A stretch of DNA of 18,634 nt from Castellaniella ginsengisoli (GTDB taxonomy: Bacteria; Pseudomonadota; Gammaproteobacteria; Burkholderiales; Burkholderiaceae_B). The stretch lies in the NCBI RefSeq assembly GCF_039523235.1, contig NZ_BAAAEX010000005.1, one strand, 5' to 3'. Under the pieces are notes generated by a model that searched no databases, was not told the origin of the DNA, and saw nothing but the letters and a program-made list of their open reading frames with translations. Positions 18,510 through 18,634 of the stretch are shown in pieces. How positions within the stretch are numbered: position 1 is the stretch's first letter; the number at the start of each line of letters is the position of its first letter. The position numbers and the translations under genes are program-made.

Positions 18510-18634
18510 TTACTTGATGATTTTGGCGACGACGCCGGCGCCCACGGTGCGGCCGCCTTCGCGGATGGCAAAGCGCAGGCCTTCTTCCATGGCGATCGGC
18601 GCAATCAGGTTCACCGTCATCGACACGTTGTCGC
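18510..18634 (-). CDS. tuf: Elongation factor Tu, C-terminal 41 codons (rest beyond window)
   Basis: The minus strand reads the characteristic EF-Tu C terminus (domain III end): DNVSMTVNLIAPIAMEEGLRF followed by AIREGGRTVGAGVVAKI and two last residues, then TAA. This is a second tuf locus, upstream of tRNA-Trp and secE. It is in the same orientation as the broken copy at the left edge. Two tuf copies, one after fusA and one before secE, are common in proteobacteria. The two window fragments cover different parts of the protein, so they cannot be compared directly. Confidence 0.97.
   Translation of the reverse strand, partial: DNVSMTVNLIAPIAMEEGLRFAIREGGRTVGAGVVAKIIK

Overview
The window is GC-rich and carries one of the most conserved translation/transcription gene blocks of bacteria. 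It suggests a betaproteobacterium of the order Burkholderiales, most likely Alcaligenaceae (Bordetella/Achromobacter-like). This comes from the gene order tuf, tRNA-Trp, secE, nusG, rplK, rplA, rplJ, rplL, rpoB, rpoC, ..., rpsL, rpsG, fusA, tuf, from a 1370-residue RpoB, a 1420-residue RpoC with a Bordetella-like sequence, and a 126-residue three-helix SecE. The assignment rests on remembered family sequences, not on a search.

Nearly everything is on the minus strand, so transcription runs right to left. From the right edge: the 3' end of one tuf copy (18510-18634), two back-to-back terminator hairpins, tRNA-Trp(CCA), secE and nusG (preprotein translocase subunit and transcription factor), the L11-L1 genes rplK-rplA, the stalk genes rplJ-rplL, then rpoB-rpoC (RNA polymerase beta and beta'), closed by a strong terminator at 6160-6193. 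Leaders with clear RNA hairpins lie before rplK, rplJ and rpoB, where autogenous control (L1, L10-L7/L12) and attenuation are known in other bacteria.

Between rpoC and the str operon is a small metabolic island: aroE (shikimate dehydrogenase) tightly coupled to a gene for an EamA/DMT-family membrane transporter on the minus strand, and aroQ (type II 3-dehydroquinase) on the plus strand, the only plus-strand gene. AroQ and AroE catalyse consecutive shikimate-pathway steps. AroQ diverges from rpsL across a 244-bp region that holds a good candidate rpsL promoter and a long nested inverted repeat.

The left part is the str operon: rpsL (S12), rpsG (S7), fusA (EF-G) and a second tuf copy. This tuf is broken: its first ~42 codons, including the GTP-binding P-loop, are absent and a single N (436) sits at the break. 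This is most simply an assembly gap in a duplicated gene.

I see no mobile element, CRISPR array, phage gene or defence system. No novel protein system is evident. The points worth a second look are the RNA structures in the leaders, the broken tuf, the unusual AroQ subtype and island, the overlapping rpoB/rpoC junction, and the two terminators that isolate the tRNA-Trp/secE unit from tuf.
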